Numbered from the stretch's first letter, positions 53,917 through 63,999 are shown. The stretch: 64,000 nucleotides of DNA from JAHIKV01 sp963733145 (GCA_963733145.1 CAVTCJ010000004.1:124001-188000); one strand, 5' to 3'. Notes: a model not told the origin generated them from the letters alone. Numbers and translations are program-made.

Positions 53917-55928
53917 TCAGTTTATTTTAACCATTGCGCCGGCGACCGACACCAACCCCATTGCTTGGACATCAGCCGTTGCCCCGGAAATGACGTTCCT
54001 GGCCTGAGCCTGACTCGCGATTTCTACGCTTTTAAGAAGAATCTTTTGTGTGGCGTTAATCGTGATGTCTTTGCCCTGAATAATAATCGTGCCGTCTTTC
54101 TTCATGGTGATGCTGGAGTTGCCGACCGTCAGGACGAATTGATCGCCGACCGTGATCGAGAGGCTCTTGGCGATGGACTCAGTACAGTTCCCGTTGATCG
54201 TGATGTGTCTCGTTCTTGTCCACCGTTTCGGTGCGGTTGCCCTGAATGGTGATCGTCTCGTCCTTGTCCACCGTTTCGGTGCGGTTGTTCTTGATGTGCG
54301 TGGTTTCGTCGTGATCGACCGTTTTCTTCCGGTCATGGCCGACCCAGTGCGACTCGTCGCTTTCAACTTCGATGTCCTGATTCTTTTCGGCGTGGATGAG
54401 GATCTGCTCGCTGCCTTTCTTGTCCTCCAGGCGGATTTCATTGAAGTTGGATTCGTCGCCGCTTTTGGAGGAGCGCGTCTTCAGCCCGCTCTGGGTTTTG
54501 TTGTCGGGCAGGGCGTAAGGGGGCATCTGGTCGGCGTTGTAGACCACGCCGGTGATGAGCGGCCGGTCCGGGTCGCCCTCCAGGAAACTGACGACGACCT
54601 CCTGGCCGATCCGGGGGATGTGGATCATGCCCCAATTCTTGCCGGCGATGCCCTGGGCACAGCGGATCCAGCAGGAGCTTTTATCGTCCCGCTTGCCTTC
54701 GCGGTCCCAATGGAACTGGACCTTGACGCGGGCGTACTTGTCGACGTAGATTTCCTCGCCGGCCGGGCCGACGACCACCGCCGTTTGCGCCCGTGGATGA
54801 GCGGTTTCGGCGTGATCCGCGGCGGGCGGAAGGTGGCCGAATCGGGGATGCAGGTGAAGGAGTTGCTGTAATCGTCCGCGGAAGTCTCGCCCGTCTCGTA
54901 CGCCCCCGGCTCGGCGGCCCAGTGCTGGATCGAGGTGATGGCGTAGGTCTTTCCCTCCTCCGATTTCGAGAGGTGGTGCTTGATCTTGAACTTGCCGCCG
55001 GGGGTGAAGGAGCGGCAGGTGCTGTCCGCGTCCACCACGTCGTAGGCGGCCTCTTCTTCCTCCATGCGGATCTTGGCGTAGTTGACGCCGTGGTCCTTTT
55101 TAGTCGTAGGTCCCCGGATAATCGTAAAGCTCGTATTTCTGGATGTTGTCGAGCTTCACCGTGGTGGGCTGATTGGTCATCATCAGCTTGGCCGGGGTGG
55201 ACTCGTCGCGGGGCGGATGATCCTCGAAGTTGTAGTCGGTCTGCGTCCACTTCCCGCTGCGGAACTCGTAGCGGTGATCCCAGCGCGTGATGTGGTCGTG
55301 GACTGCAACGCTGCTGGCGTCGCGGGGATAATCGACCTCCTTCTCCTTGCAGTCCGTGTAGGCGCCTTTGTCGTCGGCCAGCACCAGGACGTGCTTGCTC
55401 TCCTCGTGCTTGAAGAAATAGAAGATGCCTTCCTCTTCCATCAGGCGCGAGACAAAATTGAAGTCGGTCTCCCGGTACTGGACGCAGTACGTCCGGCTGG
55501 GATGCTGTCCCTTGAGTTGGAGTTGGAAGTCGGTGAAGCCGGCGTCCTGGAATATCTGCTTGATGATGTCCGGAGCAGTCTTGTCCTGGAAGATGCGGCA
55601 GTCGGACATGCGGGTCAGCAGCCACAGCCAGGGGACGACCTCGGCCTGATAGTTCCGCCGCCCCTTCCGGTCCTCGTCGCCGGCGCTGAAACGACTCACG
55701 ATGCCGTGGAAATGCCGGGGCGTCCCGTCGGCCAGTCTGACGCCGAAGCCGACCGGCTTGCCCACGATCTGGGCGGGTTGGATGGCGTTGTTGTCGGAGA
55801 TCATCTCCAGTTGGTAGCTGAACGGCCGGGAAATCTCCTCCACTCCCGAGAACGCCGTCAACTCGAGCACGTCCGCGCCCAGCGGCGTTTTGAGAACCAG
55901 GAGTCGGTGTTTCTTGTTTCAGTGCCAT
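53917..55928 (-). CDS. vgrG: VgrG spike protein, frameshifted
   Basis: Starts MALKQETPT at 55928. After a shift near 55900 the text LVLKTPLGADVLELTAFSGV opens the gp27-like domain. RLMEEEGIFYFFKHEE, then the gp5-like OB part VKVQFHWDREGKRDDKSSCW and HIPRIGQEVVVSFLEGDPDR follow, all classic for VgrG. Further changes lie near 55100, 54785 and 54210. The C-terminal beta-helix has repeats (NRTETVDKDETITIQG, twice) and ends SITVGDQFVLTVGNSSITM and VSVAGAMVKIN. About 670 residues, no fused effector domain. Confidence 0.9.
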
Positions 55929-55965
55929 CGCTTGTCTCACGCTAATCCAAAGGGTATTAGCGGCC

Positions 55966-56106
55966 GTTCAAAAACAACTTGTAGCACAGCCGCCCTCGGC
56001 TGTGCGAATCGCCCTGGACAGCCGGGGGCGGCTGTCCTACATATACCGAAGTTTTTTTGGACGACAACTTAGGTCTTGGGTCTTGGGACCCAAGTCCCAA
56101 GACCCT
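55966..56106. repeat. GTTCAAAAACAACTT palindrome plus a second hairpin
   Basis: 55966-56066 is a near-copy of 28464-28568, including inner agcacagccgccctcggctg. Next to it gtcttgggtcttgggaccca pairs with tcccaagac (about 56073-56104), touching the stop of the peptidase gene. Confidence 0.8.
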
Positions 56107-56695
56107 ATCTCCCGTTGTACGACCAGTGGGGCCTGTCCGTGGCGAGTTTCTTTACGCCGTAGGACGCTCCCACCTGCTGGAGTTTCACGTTCTTGTTCGG
56201 GTTGCTCAGGTATGGGACCTCGACCGTCGTGCCATCCTGTTTTTTCACGCTTAGCGTGCCCGACCAAGTGATGTCCATGTCGATTGCTTTTCCATAGATA
56301 TGATTGCTCGCCAGCGAGGGGGCGACCGTGCTCTTCGGCGGCACGGCCAACTCGAAGCCGGCGATCATTTCCTTGGCGCCCTCGATGCTCTTTTGCAGGA
56401 TGCCGTGGTTCCACAGGATGGGGACGCCGGGCTTCGCCGGGGCCGCCGCGGGCCGGGCCTTCCGCAACCCGATCAGCCAACACCAGTGGAACAGGTACGC
56501 CCGCTTCTCGCTCCGCCGCGTGGCGCTGATCTTGACCGTTGCGCCGGCGTCGCGCAGGGCCTGGATGAAGGCCTCGACCTTTTTGCGGAAGCCGGGTTCG
56601 AGGTCGTCGAGCTGGTTGCTGTTCTTGGCGTTGGCGTCGGCCCAAGTGACCCAGTATTTTCCGCTCGGTTGCTTTCCGGTGGTTATGGGAGCCAT
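56105..56695 (-). CDS. M15-type peptidase (candidate peptidoglycan-cleaving spike cargo)
   Basis: Intact, 196 residues, from MAPITTGKQPSGKYWVTWAD. The motif SLASNHIYGKAIDMDI matches the SxHxxGxAxD zinc site of M15 (VanY/endolysin) peptidases, and DRPHWSYNG supplies the second His. Upstream, KVEAFIQALRDAGATVKISA fits the usual first helix. No signal peptide is seen, so delivery by another route is needed if the target is peptidoglycan. It sits between hcp and vgrG, the position of an injected effector. No obvious immunity gene adjoins. Confidence 0.72.
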   Translation of the reverse strand: MAPITTGKQPSGKYWVTWADANAKNSNQLDDLEPGFRKKVEAFIQALRDAGATVKISATRRSEKRAYLFHWCWLIGLRKARPAAAPAKPGVPILWNHGILQKSIEGAKEMIAGFELAVPPKSTVAPSLASNHIYGKAIDMDITWSGTLSVKKQDGTTVEVPYLSNPNKNVKLQQVGASYGVKKLATDRPHWSYNGR

Positions 56696-56830
56696 GATAA
56701 TCGCGACTCCGCCTTGGGACGACCGGCATCCGGGACGTCGGTGCGCGAACGGCAAGCGGGGAAGCACAACGCCGGCCTTCCCGTACGCGAGCGCAAGCTG
56801 TGCGACATGGAGCGGATGCCGGTCGGCGGA

Positions 56831-57310
56831 CTATTTACTGCCTTCCTCGACCTTCCACTGCATCTCCACGTTGCCCATCTTCTTTCCCTTCGAGTCGTAT
56901 TCGACGTAGGTCTGCTTGATTTCCTCGAAGTTCAGCGAGAAGGACTCCATCGGCACCGCGTCGCCGCCGCCGGCGGCGCTCATGCTCTGCGAGGTGACCG
57001 CGACGTTCTTCAAATCGAACTTCATGAAGGTTGCGCGGGCATCGCCGTATGTGGCCGTATCATGGATTTCCACCTTGGGAAAGACTTTGCCCGAGCATAT
57101 CGCTTCGGCTAGTTTTGGGCTCGATTTGTCGTACTCCTTGGTGGCCGTGATGTCGTGAACGGTGACCGTGCCGCGGCGGCGGGTCTGGCCCGTGGCCCCG
57201 GCCCCCGCCTTGTCCAGACCCCAACTGAACGACGATAAGTCGGTCCACTTCTGGTGGTCCTTGTCCTTGCACTCTCCGTCGATCCCGTCGAACTTAATGA
57301 ACAACCCCAT
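56831..57310 (-). CDS. hcp: Hcp-family tube protein
   Basis: Intact, 159 residues. FIKFDGIDGECKDKDHQKWT, the RRGTVTVHDITATKEYDKSS segment, and VPMESFSLNFEEIKQTYVEY with a C-terminal KMGNVEMQWKVEEG match the Hcp1 beta-barrel ring protein. It stacks into the tube of type VI secretion and can carry small effectors. First gene of the minus cluster. Its promoter should be in 57311-57703. Confidence 0.93.
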   Translation of the reverse strand: MGLFIKFDGIDGECKDKDHQKWTDLSSFSWGLDKAGAGATGQTRRRGTVTVHDITATKEYDKSSPKLAEAICSGKVFPKVEIHDTATYGDARATFMKFDLKNVAVTSQSMSAAGGGDAVPMESFSLNFEEIKQTYVEYDSKGKKMGNVEMQWKVEEGSK

Positions 57311-57703
57311 GGTCTAAACTCCTTTTTCGGTAGGAAGCATTCGCCGCCGAGGGCCGCGGGAACCGTTTCCCGCACGCCCGCCCGGCGCTTCATTGCCGCC
57401 AATTATATTCTCGTTGCGGCCGAAGGAAAGTTGCGTGGAATCTTTTCATTACAGCAACAATTCTCCATTAACCCGGCGGGGGTAATGAAAAGCCCGATGA
57501 GCCGTCACCGGGCAATCGTGTATTCGGCCCACGGCGCCCGTCATGTATCGCGCAATAGCCCAGGTTCCCCCAGTTTGTAAACCTGCAGACAGGTCACGAA
57601 GTTGCTGCCCCAAAGAATGTCGCGATCGCCGCCGGTGCTGCTTGCCTCTGTCTATGTCAGGGCATAGAATTTGTCAGTTTTTCCACAATTCAGAGGTACG
57701 TAT
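57311..57703. promoter_or_regulatory. Divergent promoter region between hcp and plus-strand cargo genes
   Basis: Nearly 400 bases with no convincing gene and no long hairpin, unlike most gaps here. It must contain promoters in both directions. A lower-GC stretch lies at 57400-57480. Confidence 0.4.
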
Positions 57704-58156
57704 ATGAAACCATACTTGAATCCGGCGTTTGGCAGCTTCCATTTTCAGTGGAATCTCGACAGTTCGGTGGGCAAGGGCGGACAAAATAGCTTGCCCTGCG
57801 ACATTTCTTACATCCAGTGGTATTACACTCTGGCTGCGGTGCATCCGCTTACGCCCGAAGACAGAAAAGCGATTTACCGTCAAGTGCATGTAACCGGGGC
57901 TTGCCTGGGCACCGATGCCGATCCGCTGGTGAAGGCGATTATCGCTCATCAGCAGGCCTTGAACCATCCCGTGATCGACGGCAAGATCAGCGTGGCGCAC
58001 GACTCGGGGAAGATCGGCTCGACGGCGTTGTTTATTCTTCGTCTCGGCGCCCGGCTGGCGAACATGTATCCCGAACTGTGGCCGCGTTTGGATAAAATTC
58101 CGCACTGTCCGCCGCTGGTCGCAATCGAGGTCCGCAAGACTGTTCCGTCCGTTTAA
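57704..58156 (+). CDS. Unknown small protein upstream of the papain-like protease
   Basis: About 150 residues from MKPYLNPAFGSFHFQWNLDS. The section VKAIIAHQQALNHPVIDGKI resembles the helix-loop of peptidoglycan-binding modules (DG before a strand). YIQWYYTLAAVHPLTPEDRK is strongly patterned. There is no signal peptide and no recognised family. It is 25 bases before the protease gene and in the same direction, so it could be its partner, chaperone or immunity protein, or a second cargo. Confidence 0.55.
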   Translation: MKPYLNPAFGSFHFQWNLDSSVGKGGQNSLPCDISYIQWYYTLAAVHPLTPEDRKAIYRQVHVTGACLGTDADPLVKAIIAHQQALNHPVIDGKISVAHDSGKIGSTALFILRLGARLANMYPELWPRLDKIPHCPPLVAIEVRKTVPSV

Positions 58157-58181
58157 TGTCAAACCGTTGAGGAATTACATT

Positions 58182-59023
58182 ATGCCCGCCACCATATCGG
58201 CATCGGTCGGGAAGAACATCAATTCCGGTCATCTGGGCAAGAACAAGCCGGACGACACCCTGACCGTGCAAAAGCTGCTCAACACCGCCTCGGCGCGAAT
58301 CAAGGTGCCGAAAAATCCCATCGCCGAGGACGGCCTGTTCGGGCGGGAGACGCATGCGGCGATTCTCAATTTCCAGCTTGCCCGTTTCGGCTGGCACGAC
58401 GGCATCGTCGATCCCGGCCTGAACACGATCACCGAATTGAACTCCATCGCCGACGGCAAACCGGTTCCTCCTGTGCCGCCGAAGAACTACACCTACCGCG
58501 TGCCGGGATTGTTCGACCAGATTGCACAACCCTCGCCGATGGCCTGCTGGGCCACCGTGGGCACCATGTTGTACGGCTGGCACACTCAACAATGCCTGAC
58601 GATCGAGACCTTCACGAAGCTGATCGGCGATCGAAGCCCGCTGGCGCAGGCGGCGAATCCCACGGTCAGGACGTACTACGACCTCTTTGTCGCCGACACC
58701 GGACTGCCGGCCGACGAGCACGGCGATTTCGCGCGGAAGTGCGGATGCACGATGACGCCGGGCGCCTGTTACACGCTCGACGGCTGGTTGGCGATGTTGA
58801 AGCGCGGCGGCCCGCATGCCATCATCGGCGTCTCCGGCCCCAATTCGGTGCATGGCGGATTGTGATCGGCATGGTGGGAACCGGCGACTACAACACGACG
58901 GCGATGACCATCGTCGACCCCGCCGGAGGCCGCCTGTACAACGAGCCGGCGCCGATTTTCGACTGGAAATACGAACAGGTCGAGGCCCGCAGTTGGACCC
59001 GCCCGCAATTGTGGCACTATTGA
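58182..59023 (+). CDS. Peptidoglycan-binding plus papain-like cysteine protease, frameshifted
   Basis: Residues about 15-95 are a PG-binding-like module (TLTVQKLLNTASARI, EDGLFGRETHAAILNFQLAR). Then comes a papain-like domain (AvrRpt2/C39-like layout): nucleophile Cys in SPMACWATVGTMLYGW, with the His and Asp expected near SVHW and TIVDPAGG. A frame change near 58855 (gtgcatggcgg, one t short of VHWRIVIG) splits it. It ends RSWTRPQLWHY at 59023. About 280 residues, no signal peptide. Its place beside hcp suggests injected cargo or a processing protease. Confidence 0.62.
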
Positions 59024-59205
59024 TAGCCGTAGCGACGAGCCCGCGTTTCTCGACTGGCGAGATTTTTCCCTCCGTCGCCGCGATCACTTCGACCGGTTGG
59101 CCCGCCGGCGTGCCGCAGCAATCGCACGATCTGCTCCGGGCTATGTCGCTTCCGTCGATGTGACATCGAGAGTCCTCCTTGCCACTCCCAGGGGATCGTG
59201 GACTG

Positions 59206-60378
59206 TCATAACGGACGCCGTGTGGTGTCGCGTTGGGAGGCGGGGCTGCTGGCGATGCCTGGACGTACAATCTCTACGGACGGATACCTCGGCACAACAG
59301 ACGCAGCAGCCTTGTGATAGGGCTTCACCTGATAGAAGGTTGCCCAATTGACGAGCATGGCTGGAACATGAAAGGGGTTCGTGGCGTTGCCCCCCCCCCA
59401 AGTCTGATGAACCACACCAAGCTCGACCAGTCGGTTATAGATCGGCCGGTCGTTCAAAGCTATATCATGGCCGGCCACAATATACTGCTTCCAGATCCCC
59501 CGCTCCATTTCGTCGGCCATAACCTTCAGGTCCGTCGTCCACAGGTCCTTTTCTCCCGCCAGCGTTTGGGCTTCTCGCAGCCATTCAGCGTGATATTTAT
59601 CCTGCTGTTTTGCGTCGTACGTGTCCCAGAACTCGGGAGGCTCGTTTTGCCAGTTCGTCCTGATTTGCCGGAAGGCGTCCAGCGCCATTTTCTTGACTCT
59701 CCTGATCGCGTGCGTCTGCTCGTTCTGGAAAACCATGGGGTCCTTGTTTAATGCGACCGGGTCCTCGGCGAGGAGACGCGGTCCAAACGTGGTCAGCAGG
59801 TCGTCCGCCCCGCTCTGGATTCCGTCTTCGAGGGCCTCGACAATCATTCCGTGCGGCCTGGGCATCTGTTTGAGTCTTTTTACACGGTCTTCCGCTATCA
59901 TCAAGCTCTGCGAACGGTACTGGTACTGCGGCATACGCGGCGACATATTCTTCACGTTTTCGAGCCGCTTCTCTGCCTCTGCCAGCCTCTCCCGGGCGGC
60001 GGTCAAGGCGCTGCCTTTCCTCGCCTGAATCCATGAACTGAGCCAGGAGATTCCACCGACCGTGATGGCGGCCAGGACCGTGAAGAGGATGTCAACGCTC
60101 AACTCGTGGCGGGCCTTTTCATCATCCAGAACCGAGTGGTGTTTGTTGACGGCCAATTTGTACGCCGAGCCGACGTCTTCGGCAGCCATTAACCAGTCGT
60201 CGGCCTTTGACTCGAGAGCCAGCCGGAAAATAGTCAGTGCATTCGACGCGTAACTAAACTTCCGCTGCCGGTTAAGATCAGCCTGCTGCCTCTTCTGCGA
60301 CTCCTCGAGTTGCTTGATCCGCTCCTGTGGCGTAGGCTGACGCGTCTTCGTAGCAGTTCCCATGGCGGAATCCTCCAT
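59206..60378 (-). CDS. Unknown coiled-coil protein with one membrane segment
   Basis: About 390 residues from MEDSAMGTATKTRQPTPQER. An N-terminal coiled coil (IKQLEESQKRQQADLNRQRK), then one hydrophobic helix (VDILFTVLAAITVGGISWLS), another charged helix (AARERLAEAEKRLENVKNM), and a larger soluble C-terminal part (WDTYDAKQQDKYHAEWLREA). The layout resembles membrane-anchored proteins often found near Hcp/VgrG cargo islands. Family not recognised. It may be a pore-forming or scaffold cargo, but this is guesswork. Confidence 0.55.
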   Translation of the reverse strand: MEDSAMGTATKTRQPTPQERIKQLEESQKRQQADLNRQRKFSYASNALTIFRLALESKADDWLMAAEDVGSAYKLAVNKHHSVLDDEKARHELSVDILFTVLAAITVGGISWLSSWIQARKGSALTAARERLAEAEKRLENVKNMSPRMPQYQYRSQSLMIAEDRVKRLKQMPRPHGMIVEALEDGIQSGADDLLTTFGPRLLAEDPVALNKDPMVFQNEQTHAIRRVKKMALDAFRQIRTNWQNEPPEFWDTYDAKQQDKYHAEWLREAQTLAGEKDLWTTDLKVMADEMERGIWKQYIVAGHDIALNDRPIYNRLVELGVVHQTWGGGNATNPFHVPAMLVNWATFYQVKPYHKAAASVVPRYPSVEIVRPGIASSPASQRDTTRRPL

Positions 60379-60779
60379 TGTCAAGAAACGGCGACTGTTC
60401 GAGAGAATAAAACGCGGTGAAAAAAGGGAGAAAGATGAAGGGGGAAAAGGCAAAACGGAGAGAACAATGCAGCGGCCCGCTGTTTGGTCCTCGCTCAAGA
60501 TTCCCGTTTTCCGCCCATCCCATTTTCCCGTCCTACACACGGCTGGTCTCTTCAGGCCGCAACACTTTCCAATCTCTCTGTCCAGATGCGACCTCGCAAT
60601 GATCTCAGTGTATCCAGCAACCGGCGTCCTGAACCGATCCGCCCGGGAGGATAGGGCGGCGGTCCAAACGCCGGTGGAATTCTATGGACGTGGAATCCGG
60701 CGGACAAGAGGCGACGGGGCATGTGAATCGGGAGAATGCCGGCGACGCTATAGGGAAATCTCTGCAATGACGCGCGCCG
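60379..60779. other. Intergenic region, nothing recognised
   Basis: About 400 bases with a purine-rich start (aaaaagggagaaagatgaag) and no supported gene or long palindrome. Confidence 0.4.
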
Positions 60780-62813
60780 TCAATCGCAGCGGCTGCCGGC
60801 ATTGCACGCCGAGGCCACGATCCCCTCGACCGGCTCGCCCATCTCCTTGCGCAAGACGCCGGTCGTCATTTCACGCACGGTCAGGCCGGCTTCCGTCAGA
60901 ACAGTGCGGACGTAATCCTCCGTGTGGCAATAGCGGCCGTGCGGCTGCAAGAAATAACCTCGATCTTCCGCGTCGTTCGCGGCGGCTTTTTCTACCGTGA
61001 AGATCAACAATCCGCCCGACCGCAGCGCGCCGGCGGCGGCCGCCGCCACCGGCCGCAAATCGCCAAAATACACCAGCGTATCCGCCGAAGCGATGAAATC
61101 GTAAGCGTCCGCCACCGCCTCCAAATGGGCCGTCAACTCGGCCACGATCAATTCGTCGTAGATCCCTCGGCCGCGGGCCCGCTCGATCATGGCCGGCGAG
61201 AGATCGACCCCCGTCAATCGCCGGGAGTATGGCCGCAGCAGCGGACCGCACCAGCCGGTGCCGCAGCCGGCGTCGAGGACCGCCAATTCTCCTTTCGGCG
61301 CGCCCAGCGCCCTGGCCCCGGCCGCCGCGACCAGTTCGGGAGCGCGATATTCGAGCCGCTCCAGCTTCTTCTCGAAATTCAGCGCGAAATGATCGAAGCT
61401 GGTGCGGACATATTCGTCCGCAGCGCGGGCCGGCAGCGTCCTCGCCGGAGAAGGCGGCCAGCAGGTGCCGGGCGATGGGGTTGCCGGGCGAGTGCTCGAG
61501 CCAGCGCCGCACGATGGCGGCCGCTTCGTCCAACCGCCGCTTCTCATAGAGCATCATTCCCAGGTTGCTGTAGGCGTCGGCGCAATCCGGCCTCAGTTCG
61601 ATCGCCCGCCGCCAGCAGGCTTCGGCCTCGGGCCCATGGTCTTGCTCCCAGAGGGCGTTGGCCAGATTGTTGAAGGCCTCGGCATAGTCGGGCTTGAGTT
61701 CCAAGGCCCGGCGATACGAGTTCAGGGCGTCCTCCAGCTTGCCGCGCCCCTTGAGAAGAACGCCCAGGTTATTGTGCGTCTGGATCATTTCCGGTTTGAG
61801 TTCCAATGCCTGGCGCCAGGAGGTTTCGGCCTCGGCCGCCTTTCCTTGCTGCTTGAGGGCATTGCCCAGGCTATTGAGGGCCTCGGGATAGTCGGGCCTG
61901 AGCTCCAAGGCCCGGCGAAAACAGGCTTCGGCTTCGTCCAGCTTGCCTTGTTTGAGCAAGGCGTTGCCCAGGTTGTTGTGCGACTCGGCGTAGTCCGGCT
62001 GCTCGTCCAGCACTTGCCGATAGCAGGCGATGCCTTCCTCCGCTTTGCCTTGTGCAAACAGCGCGTTGCCTAAGTTGTTGCGGGCCTCGAAGTAGCCGGG
62101 CTTGAGTTCCAGGGCCCGGCGATACAACGGCGCGGCTTCTTGCGTATTTCCTTGCATGCAGAGCGCGTCGGCCAAGGTCTTGTGCGTCTCGGGCGAGTTC
62201 GGTTTCAGTTCCAGCGCCCGCCGGCAGCAGGGAACGGCTTCGTCCAATCGCTCCAGCGCCGTCAGTACAATGCCCAAGTTGTGATGTGCTTCGGCATATT
62301 CGGGTTTGAGTTCCACAGGCGCGCCGGTAACAGGCCGCGGCTTCGTCCCCCCGGCCTTGGTCCATCAAGACGATGCCCAGATTGTTATGCGCCTCGGCAT
62401 AATCGGGCTTCAGTTGCAGGGCTTGCCGGCAGTTCGGCGGCGGCTTCGTCCAATTTCCCCTGCTCCCGCAAGGCGACGCCCAGATTGTTGTGCGCCTCGG
62501 CGTAGTCCGGCTTCAACTCCAGCGCCCGCCGATAGCAAGCGACGGCTTCGTCCAACTCCCCCAACGCGCGGCGGATCACGCCGAGGCTGTTGTGAAAGGC
62601 GGCGTTGCCGGGCCGCAGTTCCACGGCCTTGGCAACGCACTCGACCGCCTCTTCGGACCGCCCGGCCTGATGCACCACCACGCCCAGCAAGTGCCAGGCG
62701 TCGGCATGATCGGCATCCGCCTCCACTGCCTGCCGATACGCCTGCTCGGCCAAGGGCAATCGTCCGGCGCGATGGTGCGCCATCGCTTCCGATAATATTT
62801 CCGCAACGTACAC
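60780..62813 (-). CDS. TPR array fused to a class I SAM methyltransferase, frameshifted
   Basis: Starts MYVAEILSEAMAHHRAGRLP. About ten near-identical TPR units follow, of the type ALELKPDYAEAHNNLGVAL. After a shift near 61430 the methyltransferase domain has LAVLDAGCGTGWCGPLLRPY (SAM motif I), then GVDLSPAMIERARGRGIYDE and LLIFTVEKAA. Other changes lie near 62430 and 62320. About 670 residues. TPR-methyltransferase fusions modify proteins or glycans held by the TPR part. The substrate is unknown. Confidence 0.78.
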
Positions 62814-62848
62814 TCATAAAATCCCCTCTCCCCTCATATTCCTGTCCT

Positions 62849-63643
62849 TCATCTTCCTGTCTGCTTGATCGTCTTGAATCGAACCAGCGGCCGAGTAATA
62901 TTGATCCACTGCACGGCGCTGAGATCGGCATGATCCAAAAAGCGGCAAAGATGCGCTTCATAATCGAGATGCCGATCGGGCGGTAACGCCGTGATTCTCA
63001 GCGCCACGTCCTGCGCAGCCAATCGCATGTATTGCAGGCCCAGCGAGCGCGCACCGTTGTGTATCTCGACCGCCGTTTCGGCCTCCGGCGTTCGGCCGCA
63101 CAAATACATAGCCGCTTCTTCGTACAGTCCCAGGTCCAGTCCCGCACCCCAGTCGCGCAACATGGCGATCATCCCCTCCTGCAAACCGGCGGTCTCCGAT
63201 TCCCGCCAGCCGTCGTCGGCCACCGCGAACGACGTGCGGTCGGCGATCGTCACGGTGTTGTTGACGAACTCGTGCTCCACTCGCTCCGGGCGCAGATTCA
63301 CCAGCTTGCCGTGCGCCAGCCCGGTGAGAAACAGGTAGTTCAACAACTGTCCGCGATGGCGCTGGGTGAGCGTCTGCGCCGTCTTCAGTTCAAAGACGGC
63401 GCCGGCCCCGGCCAACAAATCGAGGTAGTAGGTCTTGTGGAACTCCCGGAAATGCAACTCGACCGGCACTTCGCGTTGCGCATCCGGCACTCGAAAGGCG
63501 ATCTCGCGTTGATATATCTTTTCATCGAACAGCCGGCCAAGATCATTCTGGATGGCGAAAATATGCCGCATGACCTCGTATACAATCGCTTTGAAGTCCT
63601 CATCATTCAGCCGTCTAATCTCAGCACCAACATGAATTGGCAT
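62849..63643 (-). CDS. GxxExxY-family protein
   Basis: Intact, 264 residues, longer than the usual 120-130. The opening RRLNDEDFKAIVYEVMRHIF, the GRLFDEKIYQREI motif and VFELKTAQTLTQRHRGQLLN with a YLFLTGLAHGKLVNL follow-up match GxxExxY proteins, which have a PD-(D/E)xK nuclease-like fold. The extra C-terminal half ends TRPLVRFKTIKQTGR. Biological role unknown. Confidence 0.72.
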   Translation of the reverse strand: MPIHVGAEIRRLNDEDFKAIVYEVMRHIFAIQNDLGRLFDEKIYQREIAFRVPDAQREVPVELHFREFHKTYYLDLLAGAGAVFELKTAQTLTQRHRGQLLNYLFLTGLAHGKLVNLRPERVEHEFVNNTVTIADRTSFAVADDGWRESETAGLQEGMIAMLRDWGAGLDLGLYEEAAMYLCGRTPEAETAVEIHNGARSLGLQYMRLAAQDVALRITALPPDRHLDYEAHLCRFLDHADLSAVQWINITRPLVRFKTIKQTGR

Positions 63644-63939
63644 TATGCCTCTCCGTGGACAAGAAAATGTGGGAAAAGAATATGAACACTAATATCAAAC
63701 ACTCCGGAAAGCGTCAATTATAGTTGCACCACACAACTTGATTTTCTGTGTCCCGTTTTCCCAGGATTCAAAGAGAACAATATCCGTCGAACTATTTCCG
63801 CCCATCCCCAACTGCCGTTCCTGAATGCATAACATCCTCACATATATTTCCATATTCCTGTCCTTCAACTTCCTGTCTGTTTCCTGTCTGGCCAATGGCC
63901 TTGACCTGGAACAAAGCCACAACCAGTAATTCCATAATG
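63644..63939. other. Intergenic region with a repeat of the upstream gene's 3' end
   Basis: On the minus strand gacaggaag, then tgaaggacaggaatatg (about 63861-63890) repeats the text at the 3' end of the GxxExxY gene (about 62838-62867). The preceding frame ALFQVKAIGQTG resembles its RFKTIKQTGR end. A decayed second copy is possible. No intact gene. Confidence 0.35.
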
Positions 63940-63999
63940 TTACGTGAATTCATAGCGGAACGTCCCGTCTGAATTCAGCGACACCTTGACTTCGGAGAT
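63940..63999 (-). CDS. Last codons of a gene extending beyond the window
   Basis: The minus-strand frame ISEVKVSLNSDGTFRYEFT ends at a TAA at 63940-63942. The DGTFRYEF ending is common in small immunity-like and unknown cytoplasmic proteins. Too short to assign. Confidence 0.35.
   Translation of the reverse strand: MSEVKVSLNSDGTFRYEFT

Noticed and set aside
54681..55940. 419-residue minus-strand ORF starting like VgrG
   Set aside because: Only its first nine residues belong to VgrG. The rest is an out-of-frame shadow caused by the indel near 55900.
39395..57310. Complete type VI secretion locus
   Set aside because: Only Hcp, VgrG, PAAR, adaptor and cargo candidates are present. Sheath, baseplate, membrane-complex and ClpV genes are not in the window.
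58032..59270. Minus-strand 412-residue ORF opposite the papain-like protease
   Set aside because: The plus strand has PG-binding and papain-like motifs. This frame is low-complexity Arg-rich text.
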